NCBI RefSeq assembly: GCF_036010505.1
Contig: NZ_CP108569.1
Coordinates: forward strand, 2,916,001 to 2,980,000
Direction: 5' to 3'
Origin: Streptomyces sp. NBC_01197
Lineage (GTDB): Bacteria > Actinomycetota > Actinomycetes > Streptomycetales > Streptomycetaceae
Length of the DNA: 64,000 nt
Position numbers and translations under genes: made by a program. Below, one piece after another: positions 56,007-64,000 of this stretch. The notes beneath the pieces are model-generated. The model ran no database searches. It saw only the letters and a program-made list of their open reading frames with translations, and was not told the origin of the DNA. The number at the start of each line of letters is the position of its first letter. Position 1 is the stretch's first letter.

Positions 56007-56390
56007 TTAGAACTTCAGCCCGGCTTCGCGGGCGGCGTCAGCCAGAGCGGCAATGCGCCCGGCGTACCTGTTGCCACCACGGTCGAACACGACAGTCTCG
56101 ACACCCGCGGCCTTCGCGCGCTCGGCGACGAGCGCGCCGACCTGCTGTGCCTGGGCGCTCTTGTCGCCCTCGCCACCGCGGATCGAGGTGTCCAGGGTCG
56201 ACGCCGAAGCGAGCGTGTGGCCCGCGATGTCGTCGATGACCTGCGCAACGATGTTGCGGTTGGAGCGCGTCACGACCAGGCGCGGACGCTCCGGCGTGCC
56301 GGAGACGTGCTTGCGGACACGGACGTGGCGGCGCTTGATGGCAGCGCGCTTGTACGCGTCACCCTTGGCGATCTTTACACCGTATGCCAT
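56007..56390 (-). CDS. rplR: 50S ribosomal protein L18
   Basis: This is a 127-residue L18, the 5S rRNA-binding protein: [40 protein letters not shown] and the C-terminal [20 protein letters not shown]. It starts 3 nt after rplF. Confidence 0.98.
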   Translation of the reverse strand: MAYGVKIAKGDAYKRAAIKRRHVRVRKHVSGTPERPRLVVTRSNRNIVAQVIDDIAGHTLASASTLDTSIRGGEGDKSAQAQQVGALVAERAKAAGVETVVFDRGGNRYAGRIAALADAAREAGLKF

Positions 56391-56393
56391 GGC

Positions 56394-56933
56394 TTACTTA
56401 CCCGCCTTTCCGACCTTGCGGCGGATAACCTCGCCGGCGTACTTGACGCCCTTGGCCTTGTACGGGTCGGGCTTCCGCAGCTTGCGGATGTTAGCGGCGA
56501 CCTCGCCGACCTTCTGCTTGTCGATGCCCTCGACGCTGAGCTTCGTGGGCGACTCGACCTTGAAGGTGATGCCCTCGGGGGCCTCAACGACGATCGGGTG
56601 GCTGTAGCCCAGGGCGAACTCCAGGTTGGAGCCCTTCGCCTGGACGCGGTAACCGACACCGCTGATTTCGAGCGCCTTGGTGTATCCCGTGGTCACGCCG
56701 GTGATCATGTTCGCCACCAGCGTGCGGGACAGGCCGTGAAGGGCCTTGTTCTGACGCTCGTCGTTAGGACGGACGACGTTGAGCACGCCGTCCTCGCCCT
56801 TGGTGACCTCGATCGGCGACGCGACGGTGTGCGAGAGGGACCCCTTGGGGCCCTTCACCGCGACCGTACGGCCATCGATGGTGACGTCCACACCGGCGGG
56901 AACCTGAATGGGGAGCTTGCCGATTCGCGACAT
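56394..56933 (-). CDS. rplF: 50S ribosomal protein L6
   Basis: This is a 179-residue L6: [34 protein letters not shown] and the C-terminal motif [20 protein letters not shown]. It is in the spc operon after rpsH. Confidence 0.98.
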   Translation of the reverse strand: MSRIGKLPIQVPAGVDVTIDGRTVAVKGPKGSLSHTVASPIEVTKGEDGVLNVVRPNDERQNKALHGLSRTLVANMITGVTTGYTKALEISGVGYRVQAKGSNLEFALGYSHPIVVEAPEGITFKVESPTKLSVEGIDKQKVGEVAANIRKLRKPDPYKAKGVKYAGEVIRRKVGKAGK

Positions 56934-56954
56934 TGGCTTTTCCTCCGTTCCCGA

Positions 56955-57353
56955 CTACCAGACGTAGGCGAGGACTTCCCCACCTACGCCCTTCTTGCTG
57001 GCCTGCTGGCCGGTCAGGAGACCGTGGGACGTGGAGATGATCGCCACGCCCAGGCCGCCGAGAACCTTCGGCAGATTGGTGGACTTCGCGTACACACGCA
57101 GACCCGGCTTCGAGATCCGCTTGATGCCTGCGATCGAGCGCTCGCGGTTCGGGCCGAACTTCAGCTCGAGAACGAGGTTCTTGCCAACCTCGGCGTCCTC
57201 GGTCTTCCAGCCGGTGATGAAGCCCTCCTGCTGGAGGATCTCCGCGATGTGCGACTTGATCTTGCTGTGCGGCATCACGACGGAGTCGTGGTACGCCGAG
57301 TTTGCGTTACGCAGACGCGTGAGCATGTCTGCGATGGGATCAGTCATGGTCAT
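56955..57353 (-). CDS. rpsH: 30S ribosomal protein S8
   Basis: This is a 132-residue S8: [20 protein letters not shown] and [20 protein letters not shown]. The ATG at 57353 has GAAGG at 7 nt; a second ATG two codons later is possible. In E. coli S8 represses the spc operon by binding its mRNA; here a 236-nt spacer precedes it, where such control could act. Confidence 0.98.
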   Translation of the reverse strand: MTMTDPIADMLTRLRNANSAYHDSVVMPHSKIKSHIAEILQQEGFITGWKTEDAEVGKNLVLELKFGPNRERSIAGIKRISKPGLRVYAKSTNLPKVLGGLGVAIISTSHGLLTGQQASKKGVGGEVLAYVW

Positions 57354-57589
57354 GAATTGGCCTTCGGCCTCTCTCGCCGGGGTTTCCTGTATGCGCCATC
57401 CCTCTCCCCACTCAGTGGCGGGACGGGTGCGGTGCGGGGACCTACGGCGTAGTAAGCGTTTTGTCAGCGGGCTTCGCCCGCGGGCGGTCGGGCGGCAGAG
57501 GCCCAACCCCGCAAGCCTACGGCATACGGAGGAGGGCTTCTGCCGACCAGATGCTTACCGAGAGCCTCCGATAATTCCCGGAAAGGGAA

Positions 57590-57775
57590 TTACCAGGAGC
57601 TCTTGGTCACGCCCGGCAGCTCGCCGCGGTGGGCCATCTCACGAAGGCACACACGGCACAGGCCGAACTTGCGGTAGACGGAGTGGGGCCGGCCGCAGCG
57701 CTGGCAGCGGGTGTACCCGCGGACGCCGAACTTCGGCTTGCGGGCGGCCTTAGCGATCAGGGACTTCTTCGCCAC
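57590..57775 (-). CDS. rpsN: 30S ribosomal protein S14, type Z (zinc-binding)
   Basis: This is a 61-residue S14 with zinc ligands C24, C27, C40 and C43 (CQRCG, CRVC). It is the zinc-containing short type, as usual in the spc operon of Streptomyces. It lies 2 nt after rplE. Confidence 0.98.
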   Translation of the reverse strand: MAKKSLIAKAARKPKFGVRGYTRCQRCGRPHSVYRKFGLCRVCLREMAHRGELPGVTKSSW

Positions 57776-57777
57776 GG

Positions 57778-58335
57778 TCAGTTCTCCTTGAACGGGAAGC
57801 CGAGGTGACGAAGGAGGGCACGACCCTCGTCGTCATTGGTCGCCGTGGTGACCACGGTGATGTCCATGCCCCGGACCCGGTCGATCTTGTCCTGGTCGAT
57901 CTCGTGGAACATGACCTGCTCCGTGAGACCGAAGGTGTAGTTGCCACGGCCGTCGAACTGCTTCGGCGACAGACCGCGGAAGTCGCGGATACGCGGAAGC
58001 GCGAGCGACAGCGTACGGTCCAGGAACTCCCACATCCGGTCACCGCGGAGGGTGACGTGGCAGCCGATCGGCTGCCCCTCGCGCAGCTTGAACTGCGCGA
58101 TCGACTTGCGGGCCTTGGTGACGGCCGGCTTCTGACCGGTGATCGTGGTGAGGTCCTTGATGGCACCGTCGATCAGCTTGGAGTCGCGGGCGGCGTCGCC
58201 CACACCCATGTTGACCACGATCTTGACGAGACCGGGGATCTGCATGACGTTCTCGTACGAGAACTCCTCACGCAGCTTGCCGGCGATTTCCTCGCGGTAG
58301 CGCGTCTTGAGACGCGGCGCAGTGGTGGCAGTCAT
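57778..58335 (-). CDS. rplE: 50S ribosomal protein L5
   Basis: This is a 185-residue L5 that contacts 5S r[63 protein letters not shown]. Its ATG overlaps the rplX stop by one base. Confidence 0.98.
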   Translation of the reverse strand: MTATTAPRLKTRYREEIAGKLREEFSYENVMQIPGLVKIVVNMGVGDAARDSKLIDGAIKDLTTITGQKPAVTKARKSIAQFKLREGQPIGCHVTLRGDRMWEFLDRTLSLALPRIRDFRGLSPKQFDGRGNYTFGLTEQVMFHEIDQDKIDRVRGMDITVVTTATNDDEGRALLRHLGFPFKEN

Positions 58336-58658
58336 CAGATGTCCTCACCGGTCCGCTTGGCAACGCGGATCTTGTTGCCCTCGTCGTCAAAGCGGTAGCC
58401 GACGCGGGTGACGACCTTCTTGCCGTCCTTCTCCACCACCAGCTGAACGTTGCTGACGTGGACAGGGGCTTCGGTCGTCACGATGCCACCGGTCTGCGAA
58501 CCACGAGCGGTCTGGCCGGCCTTGGTGTGCTTCTTGACCCGGTTGACACCCTCGACGAGGACACGGTTCTGCGTGGGGTAGGCAACGATGACCTTGCCCT
58601 GCTTGCCGCGGTCCTTACCGGTGATGACCTGAACCAGGTCGCCCTTCTTGATCTTCAT
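58335..58658 (-). CDS. rplX: 50S ribosomal protein L24
   Basis: This is a 107-residue L24 with the KOW motif [20 protein letters not shown] and [14 protein letters not shown]. It starts 2 nt after rplN. Confidence 0.98.
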   Translation of the reverse strand: MKIKKGDLVQVITGKDRGKQGKVIVAYPTQNRVLVEGVNRVKKHTKAGQTARGSQTGGIVTTEAPVHVSNVQLVVEKDGKKVVTRVGYRFDDEGNKIRVAKRTGEDI

Positions 58659-58660
58659 GC

Positions 58661-59029
58661 TTACAGCACCTCCGGCGCGAGCGAGATGATCTTCATGAAC
58701 TTCTTCTCGCGCAGCTCACGGCCCACCGGGCCGAAGATACGGGTGCCGCGGGGGTCGCCGTCGTTCTTCAGAATGACGGCGGCGTTCTCGTCGAAGCGGA
58801 TGTACGAGCCGTCCTGACGACGACGCTCCTTGACGGTGCGAACGATGACCGCCTTGACGACGTCACCCTTCTTCACGTTGCCACCGGGGATCGCGTCCTT
58901 GACGGTGGCGACAATGACGTCACCGATACCCGCGTAGCGGCGACCCGAGCCACCGAGAACACGAATGGTGAGAATTTCCTTCGCACCCGTGTTGTCGGCG
59001 ACACGAAGTCGCGACTCCTGCTGGATCAC
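58661..59029 (-). CDS. rplN: 50S ribosomal protein L14
   Basis: This is a 122-residue L14: [40 protein letters not shown] and [18 protein letters not shown]. It is the first gene of the spc section, downstream of a long hairpin. Confidence 0.98.
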   Translation of the reverse strand: MIQQESRLRVADNTGAKEILTIRVLGGSGRRYAGIGDVIVATVKDAIPGGNVKKGDVVKAVIVRTVKERRRQDGSYIRFDENAAVILKNDGDPRGTRIFGPVGRELREKKFMKIISLAPEVL

Positions 59030-59057
59030 GTCTATCTCCTGATCGTCTGCCGGTTCC

Positions 59058-59100
59058 CGGCGGGGGACTCACGTAAGTGACTTACGCGGGTCCCCCGCCG
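59058..59100 (-). terminator. nested hairpin between rpsQ and rplN (S10/spc boundary)
   Basis: An outer stem CGGCGGGGGAC (59058-59068) pairs with GTCCCCCGCCG (59090-59100), and an inner stem CGTAAG (59072-59077) pairs with CTTACG (59081-59086). Together they make a long hairpin in the 111-nt spacer. It may end S10 transcription or act as a regulatory stem in the rplN leader. Confidence 0.8.
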
Positions 59101-59140
59101 AGCCTGGCGGAACTGACCTGAGCGATGAGCTCAGGGATTC

Positions 59141-59425
59141 TTACTTGGCCTTCTCGAGGATCTCGACGATGCGCCAGCGCTTCGATGCCGACAGCGGCCG
59201 TGTCTCCATGATGACAACACGGTCGCCGATACCGGCGGCGTTGGCCTCGTCGTGCGCCTTGAGCTTGTTGGTACGGCGGATGACCTTGCCGTACAGCGCG
59301 TGCTTGACGCGGTCCTCGACAGCGACGACGACGGTCTTGTCCATCTTGTCGCTGACGACGAGACCCTCACGGGTCTTGCGGAATCCGCGCTGCTCAGTCG
59401 TCTCAGTCACATTCTTCTCGCTCAT
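59141..59425 (-). CDS. rpsQ: 30S ribosomal protein S17
   Basis: This is a 94-residue S17: [40 protein letters not shown] and [20 protein letters not shown]. Its ATG overlaps the rpmC stop by one base. It is the last gene of the S10 section. Confidence 0.98.
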   Translation of the reverse strand: MSEKNVTETTEQRGFRKTREGLVVSDKMDKTVVVAVEDRVKHALYGKVIRRTNKLKAHDEANAAGIGDRVVIMETRPLSASKRWRIVEILEKAK

Positions 59426-59649
59426 CAGGCGCTCTCCACCGTCTCGATGCCCAGCTCGCGCTCACGCATCAGGGTGTAGATCCGGGCGATGTCCTTACGG
59501 ACGGACTTGAGCCGACCGTGGTTCTCGAGCTGTCCGGTCGCCGCCTGGAAGCGGAGGTTGAACAGTTCTTCCTTGGCCTCACGCAGCTTGGCGACGAGGT
59601 CCTCGTCGTTCAGCTCACGCAGCTCGGTCGCCTTGATACCGGCCGCCAT
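59425..59649 (-). CDS. rpmC: 50S ribosomal protein L29
   Basis: This is a 74-residue L29: [58 protein letters not shown]. The ATG at 59649 overlaps the rplP stop; a GTG just upstream is also possible. Confidence 0.97.
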   Translation of the reverse strand: MAAGIKATELRELNDEDLVAKLREAKEELFNLRFQAATGQLENHGRLKSVRKDIARIYTLMRERELGIETVESA

Positions 59650-60068
59650 CACGACTCACCTGCCTCGCGCCGCACGATGCGGCACTTCATCGGAAGCTTG
59701 TGGGCGGCGCGGGTGAGCGCCTCCTTAGCGACCTTCTCGTTCGGGTAGGACAGCTCGAACATCACCCGGCCGGGCTTGACGTTCGCGATCCACCACTCCG
59801 GGGAGCCCTTACCCGAACCCATGCGGGTCTCGGCGGGCTTCTTGGTGAGGGGACGGTCCGGGTAGATGTTGATCCAGACCTTGCCGCCACGCTTGATGTG
59901 GCGGGTCATCGCGATACGAGCAGCCTCGATCTGGCGGTTCGTCACGTACGCCGGCGTCAGAGCCTGGATGCCGTACTCACCGAATGCGACCTCAGTTCCA
60001 CCCTTCGCCATACCACTGCGCTTGGGGTGGTGCTGCTTGCGGTGCTTGACCCTACGAGGGATCAGCAT
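59649..60068 (-). CDS. rplP: 50S ribosomal protein L16
   Basis: This is a 139-residue L16: [60 protein letters not shown]. It is coupled to rpmC by overlap. Confidence 0.98.
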   Translation of the reverse strand: MLIPRRVKHRKQHHPKRSGMAKGGTEVAFGEYGIQALTPAYVTNRQIEAARIAMTRHIKRGGKVWINIYPDRPLTKKPAETRMGSGKGSPEWWIANVKPGRVMFELSYPNEKVAKEALTRAAHKLPMKCRIVRREAGES

Positions 60069-60073
60069 GTCGG

Positions 60074-60919
60074 TCAGGCCTCCGTTCCAGTGCTCTCAGC
60101 CGGAGCAGCGGCGGCGGGAGCCTCGGCCTTGGGGGCCTCGGCTGCCGGCGCGGACTGCTGCGGCTTGCGGCCGCGGCCGCCACGCTCGCCACCACGGCCA
60201 CCACGGCCGCCGGCTGCCGGACGGTCACTGCCGCCACCACGGGCCGGGCGGTTACCCGCACGGGCCGCGGCGTTCTCGGCACGGACCTCGGCGATGTTCT
60301 TGACATTGCCCTTGTAGATCCAGACCTTCACGCCGATACGGCCGAAGGTCGTCTTGGCCTCGAAGAAGCCGTAGTCCACGTTCGCGCGGAGCGTGTGCAG
60401 CGGCACACGGCCCTCGCGGTAGAACTCCGAACGGGACATCTCGGCGCCGCCGAGACGGCCACCGCACTGGATCTTGATGCCCTTGGCGCCGGCCTTCATC
60501 GTCGACTGCATGCTCTTACGCATGGCGCGACGGAAGGAGACACGCGAGGAGAGCTGCTCGGCGACGGCCTGGGCCACCAGCTGAGCGTCCACCTCGGGGT
60601 TCTTGACCTCAAGGATGTTGAGCTGGACCTGCTTGCCGGTCAGCTTCTCCAGCTCGCCGCGGATGCGGTCGGCCTCGGCGCCGCGGCGGCCGATGACGAT
60701 GCCCGGACGAGCGGTGTGGATGTCGACGCGGACGCGGTCGCGGGTGCGCTCGATCTCAACCTTCGAGATGCCGGCGCGCTCCATGCCCTTCGTCATCATG
60801 CGACGAATGGCGACGTCTTCCTTGACGTAGTCCTTGTACAGCTTGTCGGCGTACCAACGGGACTTGAAGTCCGTGGTAATGCCGAGTCGGAACCCGTGCG
60901 GGTTAACCTTCTGGCCCAT
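60074..60919 (-). CDS. rpsC: 30S ribosomal protein S3
   Basis: This is a 281-residue S3 with the KH domain ([20 protein letters not shown]) and the S3 C-terminal domain ([20 protein letters not shown]). The last ~60 residues are a Gly/Arg then Ala/Pro/Glu-rich tail ([20 protein letters not shown]), an actinobacterial extension. Its start overlaps the rplV stop. Confidence 0.98.
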   Translation of the reverse strand: MGQKVNPHGFRLGITTDFKSRWYADKLYKDYVKEDVAIRRMMTKGMERAGISKVEIERTRDRVRVDIHTARPGIVIGRRGAEADRIRGELEKLTGKQVQLNILEVKNPEVDAQLVAQAVAEQLSSRVSFRRAMRKSMQSTMKAGAKGIKIQCGGRLGGAEMSRSEFYREGRVPLHTLRANVDYGFFEAKTTFGRIGVKVWIYKGNVKNIAEVRAENAAARAGNRPARGGGSDRPAAGGRGGRGGERGGRGRKPQQSAPAAEAPKAEAPAAAAPAESTGTEA

Positions 60920-61266
60920 TACCGGGTTCCTTCCTTGCTGCTGACGACCACGGTGATGTGGCTGGTCCGCTTGCGGATCCGGTAGGCACGGCCCTGGGCG
61001 CGCGGACGGAACCGCTTCAGGGTCGGGCCCTCGTCGACGTACGCCTCGGAGATGACGAGGCTGCCGGCGTCGGTGTGGTCGTAATTGTGTGCAGCGTTGG
61101 CGATGGCGCTGTCAAGCACCTTGCCAACCGGCACGCTCGCGGCCTGCGGGGCGAAACGCAGGACCGCCTGAGCCTCCGTGGCATCCATGCCACGGATAAG
61201 GTCCACCACGCGGCGGGCCTTCATGGGCGTGACGCGGATGTACCGCGCCTGGGCCCTGGCTTCCAT
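60919..61266 (-). CDS. rplV: 50S ribosomal protein L22
   Basis: This is a 115-residue L22: [40 protein letters not shown] and [20 protein letters not shown] with the beta-hairpin that reaches the exit tunnel. An ATG eight codons upstream is also in frame. Confidence 0.97.
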   Translation of the reverse strand: MEARAQARYIRVTPMKARRVVDLIRGMDATEAQAVLRFAPQAASVPVGKVLDSAIANAAHNYDHTDAGSLVISEAYVDEGPTLKRFRPRAQGRAYRIRKRTSHITVVVSSKEGTR

Positions 61267-61307
61267 GGTTGTCCCTTCGGTGTCGTTCATAGTCTTCGCA
61301 CCCCGCC

Positions 61308-61589
61308 TTAGCGGCGCTTCGACTTGCGGTCGTCCTTGACGTGGCCGCGGAAGGTGCGGGTCGGCGCAAACTCGCCGAGCTTGTGGCCGACCATCGACTC
61401 GGTGACGAACACCGGGACGTGGATCTTGCCGTTGTGCACCGCGATGGTGTGTCCCAGCATGTCCGGGATGATCATCGAGCGCCGGGACCAGGTCTTGATG
61501 ACGTTCTTGGTGCCTGCTTCGTTCTGTACGTCCACCTTCTTGACAAGGTGTCCGTCGACGAAAGGCCCCTTCTTGAGACTGCGCGGCAT
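61308..61589 (-). CDS. rpsS: 30S ribosomal protein S19
   Basis: This is a 93-residue S19: [60 protein letters not shown]. Confidence 0.98.
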   Translation of the reverse strand: MPRSLKKGPFVDGHLVKKVDVQNEAGTKNVIKTWSRRSMIIPDMLGHTIAVHNGKIHVPVFVTESMVGHKLGEFAPTRTFRGHVKDDRKSKRR

Positions 61590-61601
61590 CTAAACCCGCT
61601 C

Positions 61602-62438
61602 CTAGCGCTTCTTGTTCGTCTTGCGGCGGCGGACGATGTACTTGCTCGAAGCCTTCTTCGGCGAGCGAGTACGACCCTCCTTCTGACCCCACGGGCTGAC
61701 CGGGTGACGACCACCGGAGGTCTTGCCCTCACCACCACCGTGCGGGTGGTCGACCGGGTTCATCGCGACACCGCGGACGGACGGGCGGACGCCCTTCCAG
61801 CGCATACGGCCGGCCTTGCCCCAGTTGATGTTCGACTGCTCGGCATTGCCGACCTCGCCGATGGTGGCGCGGCAGCGGATGTCGACCAGGCGGACCTCGC
61901 CCGACGGCATACGAAGGTGCGCCATGGCGCCTTCCTTCGCGAGCAGCTGGACCGAAGCACCCGCGGAACGGGCGATCTTCGCTCCGCCACCGGGACGCAT
62001 CTCGATGGCGTGGATGGTCGTACCGACCGGGATGTTGCGCAGCGGCAGGTTGTTGCCCGGCTTGATGTCGGCACCTGCGCCGTTCTCCACCCGGTCGCCC
62101 TGGCCCAGCTTGGCCGGGGCGAGGATGTAGCGCTTCTCGCCGTCTGCGTAGTGCAGCAGCGCGATGCGCGCGGTGCGGTTCGGGTCGTACTCGATGTGCG
62201 CGACCTTGGCCGGCACGCCGTCCTTGTCGTGACGACGGAAGTCGATCACACGGAAGGCGCGCTTGTGTCCGCCACCCTGGTGGCGAACGGTGATCCGGCC
62301 GGTGTTGTTACGGCCGCCCTTGCTGTGCAGAGGGCGAACCAGCGACTTCTCCGGCGTGGACCGCGTGATCTCGACAAAGTCGGCGACGCTGGAGCCACGA
62401 CGGCCCGGGGTCGTCGGCTTGTACTTGCGGATACCCAT
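61602..62438 (-). CDS. rplB: 50S ribosomal protein L2
   Basis: This is a 278-residue L2: [40 protein letters not shown] and the peptidyl-transferase-near [20 protein letters not shown] with the conserved His. Confidence 0.99.
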   Translation of the reverse strand: MGIRKYKPTTPGRRGSSVADFVEITRSTPEKSLVRPLHSKGGRNNTGRITVRHQGGGHKRAFRVIDFRRHDKDGVPAKVAHIEYDPNRTARIALLHYADGEKRYILAPAKLGQGDRVENGAGADIKPGNNLPLRNIPVGTTIHAIEMRPGGGAKIARSAGASVQLLAKEGAMAHLRMPSGEVRLVDIRCRATIGEVGNAEQSNINWGKAGRMRWKGVRPSVRGVAMNPVDHPHGGGEGKTSGGRHPVSPWGQKEGRTRSPKKASSKYIVRRRKTNKKR

Positions 62439-62486
62439 TTCTCAGTCCTCGGAATGTTCCGGACTTCTGGACGACTCAGGCCTCCG

Positions 62487-62810
62487 TTAGGAGACCGGGC
62501 CGCCGAAGATGTCGATACGGTCGCCCTCGGCAAGGGTCACAATGGCGCGCTTGGTGTCAGCGCGCTTTCCGAACCCGGTGCGGGTGCGCTTGCGCTTGCC
62601 CTGGCGGTTGATCGTGTTGACTCCGGTGACCTTGACCGAGAAGACCGCTTCCACGGCCTGCTTGATCTGGGTCTTGTTGGAGCCCGGCGCGACGATGAAC
62701 GTGTACTTGTTCTCGTCGAGCAGCGCGTAGCTCTTCTCGGAAACAACCGGCTTGACGAGGACGTCGCGCGGGTCCGTGAAGGTCTTGCTGGTAACGGTCG
62801 CCTCAGCCAT
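62487..62810 (-). CDS. rplW: 50S ribosomal protein L23
   Basis: This is a 107-residue L23: [60 protein letters not shown]. It sits at the tunnel exit. Its ATG overlaps the rplD stop by one base. Confidence 0.98.
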   Translation of the reverse strand: MAEATVTSKTFTDPRDVLVKPVVSEKSYALLDENKYTFIVAPGSNKTQIKQAVEAVFSVKVTGVNTINRQGKRKRTRTGFGKRADTKRAIVTLAEGDRIDIFGGPVS

Positions 62811-63463
62811 CAGACGTCGCTCCCTTCGGTCTCAGTGGTGGCCTTGGGGCCAGACACGAAGGACTCGAAGGCGGCCTTGGTGAAGACCACGTCATCGGAT
62901 ACGAGCACGTCGTACGTGTTCAGCTGGCCCGGCTCCAGGAGGTGCACCTGGGGCAGGTTGCGGGCGGAGAGCCACGCGGCCTCGTCCGAACGCTCGGCGA
63001 CCAGGAGCACGTGCTTGCGCTCGCTGACCTTGCCGAGGAGGGACTTCGCGGCCTTCGTGGAGGCAGCGCCCTCGACCACGCCGGATACGACGTGGACGCG
63101 AGCGTTCTGCGCCCGGTCGGTGAGGGCACCGCGCAGGGCGGCGACCTTCATCTTCTTCGGGGTGCGCTGCGAGTAGTCACGCGGCTGCGGGCCGTGGACG
63201 ACGCCACCGCCGGCGAACTGCGGCGCACGGGTCGAACCCTGGCGCGCGCGGCCGGTGCCCTTCTGGCGGTAAGGCTTCTTACCGCCACCGCGGACTTCGC
63301 CACGACGCTTGGTCTTGTGCGTGCCCTGACGGGCCGCGGCCAGCTGTGCGACAACGACCTGGTGGATCAGCGGGATGCTGATCTTGGCGTCGAAGATCTC
63401 CGAGGGGAGTTCGACGGTCCCGGCCTTGTCGCCTGCCGGCGAAAGGATGTCAATGGTGCTCAT
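62810..63463 (-). CDS. rplD: 50S ribosomal protein L4
   Basis: This is a 217-residue L4: [60 protein letters not shown]. The start at MSTIDILSP is chosen by similarity. In E. coli L4 controls the S10 operon; the leader for that is outside this window. Confidence 0.98.
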   Translation of the reverse strand: MSTIDILSPAGDKAGTVELPSEIFDAKISIPLIHQVVVAQLAAARQGTHKTKRRGEVRGGGKKPYRQKGTGRARQGSTRAPQFAGGGVVHGPQPRDYSQRTPKKMKVAALRGALTDRAQNARVHVVSGVVEGAASTKAAKSLLGKVSERKHVLLVAERSDEAAWLSARNLPQVHLLEPGQLNTYDVLVSDDVVFTKAAFESFVSGPKATTETEGSDV

Positions 63464-63470
63464 CGGTTCC

Positions 63471-64000
63471 TCAAGCCCCCTTGGCCGCGGTACGGACCAG
63501 GACGAGGCCGCCGTTCGGACCGGGGACCGCGCCCTTGATGAGCAGCAGACCCTTCTCCGCGTCAACGGCGTGGACGGTCAGGTTCTGGGTGGTGACCCGC
63601 TCGTTGCCCATGCGGCCCGCCATGCGCATGCCCTTGAAGACACGGCCCGGGGTGGCACAGCCACCGATGGAGCCAGGCTTACGGTGCACGCGGTGGGCAC
63701 CGTGGGAAGCCTTGCCACCCTTGAAGTTGTGGCGCTTCATGACACCGGCGAAGCCCTTGCCCTTGCTCTTGCCCGTGACATCGACCTTGATGCCGGACTC
63801 GAACACCTGGGCGGTGATCTCCTGGCCCAGCGTGTACTCGCTGGCGTCAGGGGTGCGGAGCTCCACCAGGTGGCGGCGCGGAGTCACGTCGGCCTTGGCG
63901 AAGTGACCCTTGAGGGGCTTGTTCACCTTGCGAGGGTCGATCTCGCCGAAGGCGATCTGGACCGACTCGTAGCCGTCGATGTCGTTCGTACGGACCTGCG
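63471..64000 (-). CDS. rplC: 50S ribosomal protein L3, 5' end beyond the window
   Basis: This is an L3 body: the frame is open to the window edge. Reading from the edge it gives [20 protein letters not shown], then [20 protein letters not shown], and ends VRTAAKGA. The usual N-terminus (about 35 residues) lies outside the window. An internal Met-like GTG near 63926 is not the true start. Confidence 0.97.
   Translation of the reverse strand, partial: QVRTNDIDGYESVQIAFGEIDPRKVNKPLKGHFAKADVTPRRHLVELRTPDASEYTLGQEITAQVFESGIKVDVTGKSKGKGFAGVMKRHNFKGGKASHGAHRVHRKPGSIGGCATPGRVFKGMRMAGRMGNERVTTQNLTVHAVDAEKGLLLIKGAVPGPNGGLVLVRTAAKGA

Noticed and set aside
61341..63176. 611-residue frame opposite S10-operon genes
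   Set aside because: Shadow of rplB, rplW and rplD.

Overview
The window is a piece of a Streptomyces chromosome. The evidence is the high GC content, the codon use, the divergent bldM/whiD developmental pair, a groES/groEL1 operon with two CIRCE operators, a GroEL with a His-rich tail, a sugar ABC transporter that lacks its own ATPase, and the actinobacterial gene order from the S10/spc/alpha ribosomal clusters through rplM-rpsI, glmM, glmS, alr and tsaEBD. Most of it is core genome, with a few accessory islands.

Layout. 1-1.4 kb: bldM (minus) and whiD (plus), divergent, with an exact sigma-BldN-type promoter in front of bldM. 1.5-4.2 kb: a LysR regulator divergent from a MOSC-domain protein, then a short-chain dehydrogenase. 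4.2-14.4 kb: an accessory carbohydrate locus made of a secreted parallel beta-helix protein, a DUF2264 protein, a DeoR-HTH/LacI-type hybrid regulator, an ABC solute-binding protein with two permeases, and a 2-hydroxyacid dehydrogenase. One operator word, AATGATCGAA, lies in both control regions, so I predict that the regulator ties the locus together. 14.5-16.7 kb: groEL1 and groES. 16.8-24.1 kb: a methyltransferase, small and secreted proteins, a nucleotidyltransferase-fold protein and a DUF222-HNH nuclease-like protein. 24.1-26.6 kb: an overlapping tsaB-rimI-tsaD operon (t6A tRNA modification), ending in a coupled 95-residue protein of unknown function. 27.2-29.5 kb: an IS630-like element with 24/25-matched terminal repeats. 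It carries a ruined transposase plus an intact dienelactone-hydrolase-like gene whose nucleophile position is Gly. 29.6-37.6 kb: a small unknown protein, tsaE, an alpha/beta hydrolase, alr, nnrD/nnrE, acpS and glmS, mainly cell-wall and cofactor functions. 37.8-40.6 kb: coaA, a DUF389 membrane protein and a decayed geranylgeranyl-reductase-like pseudogene. 40.6-43.2 kb: glmM, rpsI, rplM. 43.5-47.9 kb: an ABC-F ATPase, a membrane-anchored unknown protein, a dolichol-phosphate-mannose-synthase-like glycosyltransferase and truA. 48-64 kb: rplQ-rpoA-rpsK-rpsM-rpmJ-infA-map-adk-secY and the spc and S10 clusters, all minus strand, up to a 5'-truncated rplC at the window edge.

The housekeeping genes form a growth block: ribosome assembly, RNA polymerase alpha, protein export (SecY), N-terminal Met removal (Map), nucleotide balance (Adk), tRNA modification (TsaB/D/E, TruA), UDP-GlcNAc supply (GlmS, GlmM), D-Ala (Alr) and CoA/ACP (CoaA, AcpS). 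Strong hairpins lie between several ribosomal transcription units. They divide the cluster into segments and probably let rpoA, secY and rpsM be expressed apart from their neighbours.

The main unusual features are the IS630-like element with a passenger gene, the regulator/operator set around the DUF2264 locus, short tandem repeats (unit mostly 12-18 bp) scattered through coding linkers and spacers, and two small uncharacterised proteins that sit next to t6A genes.
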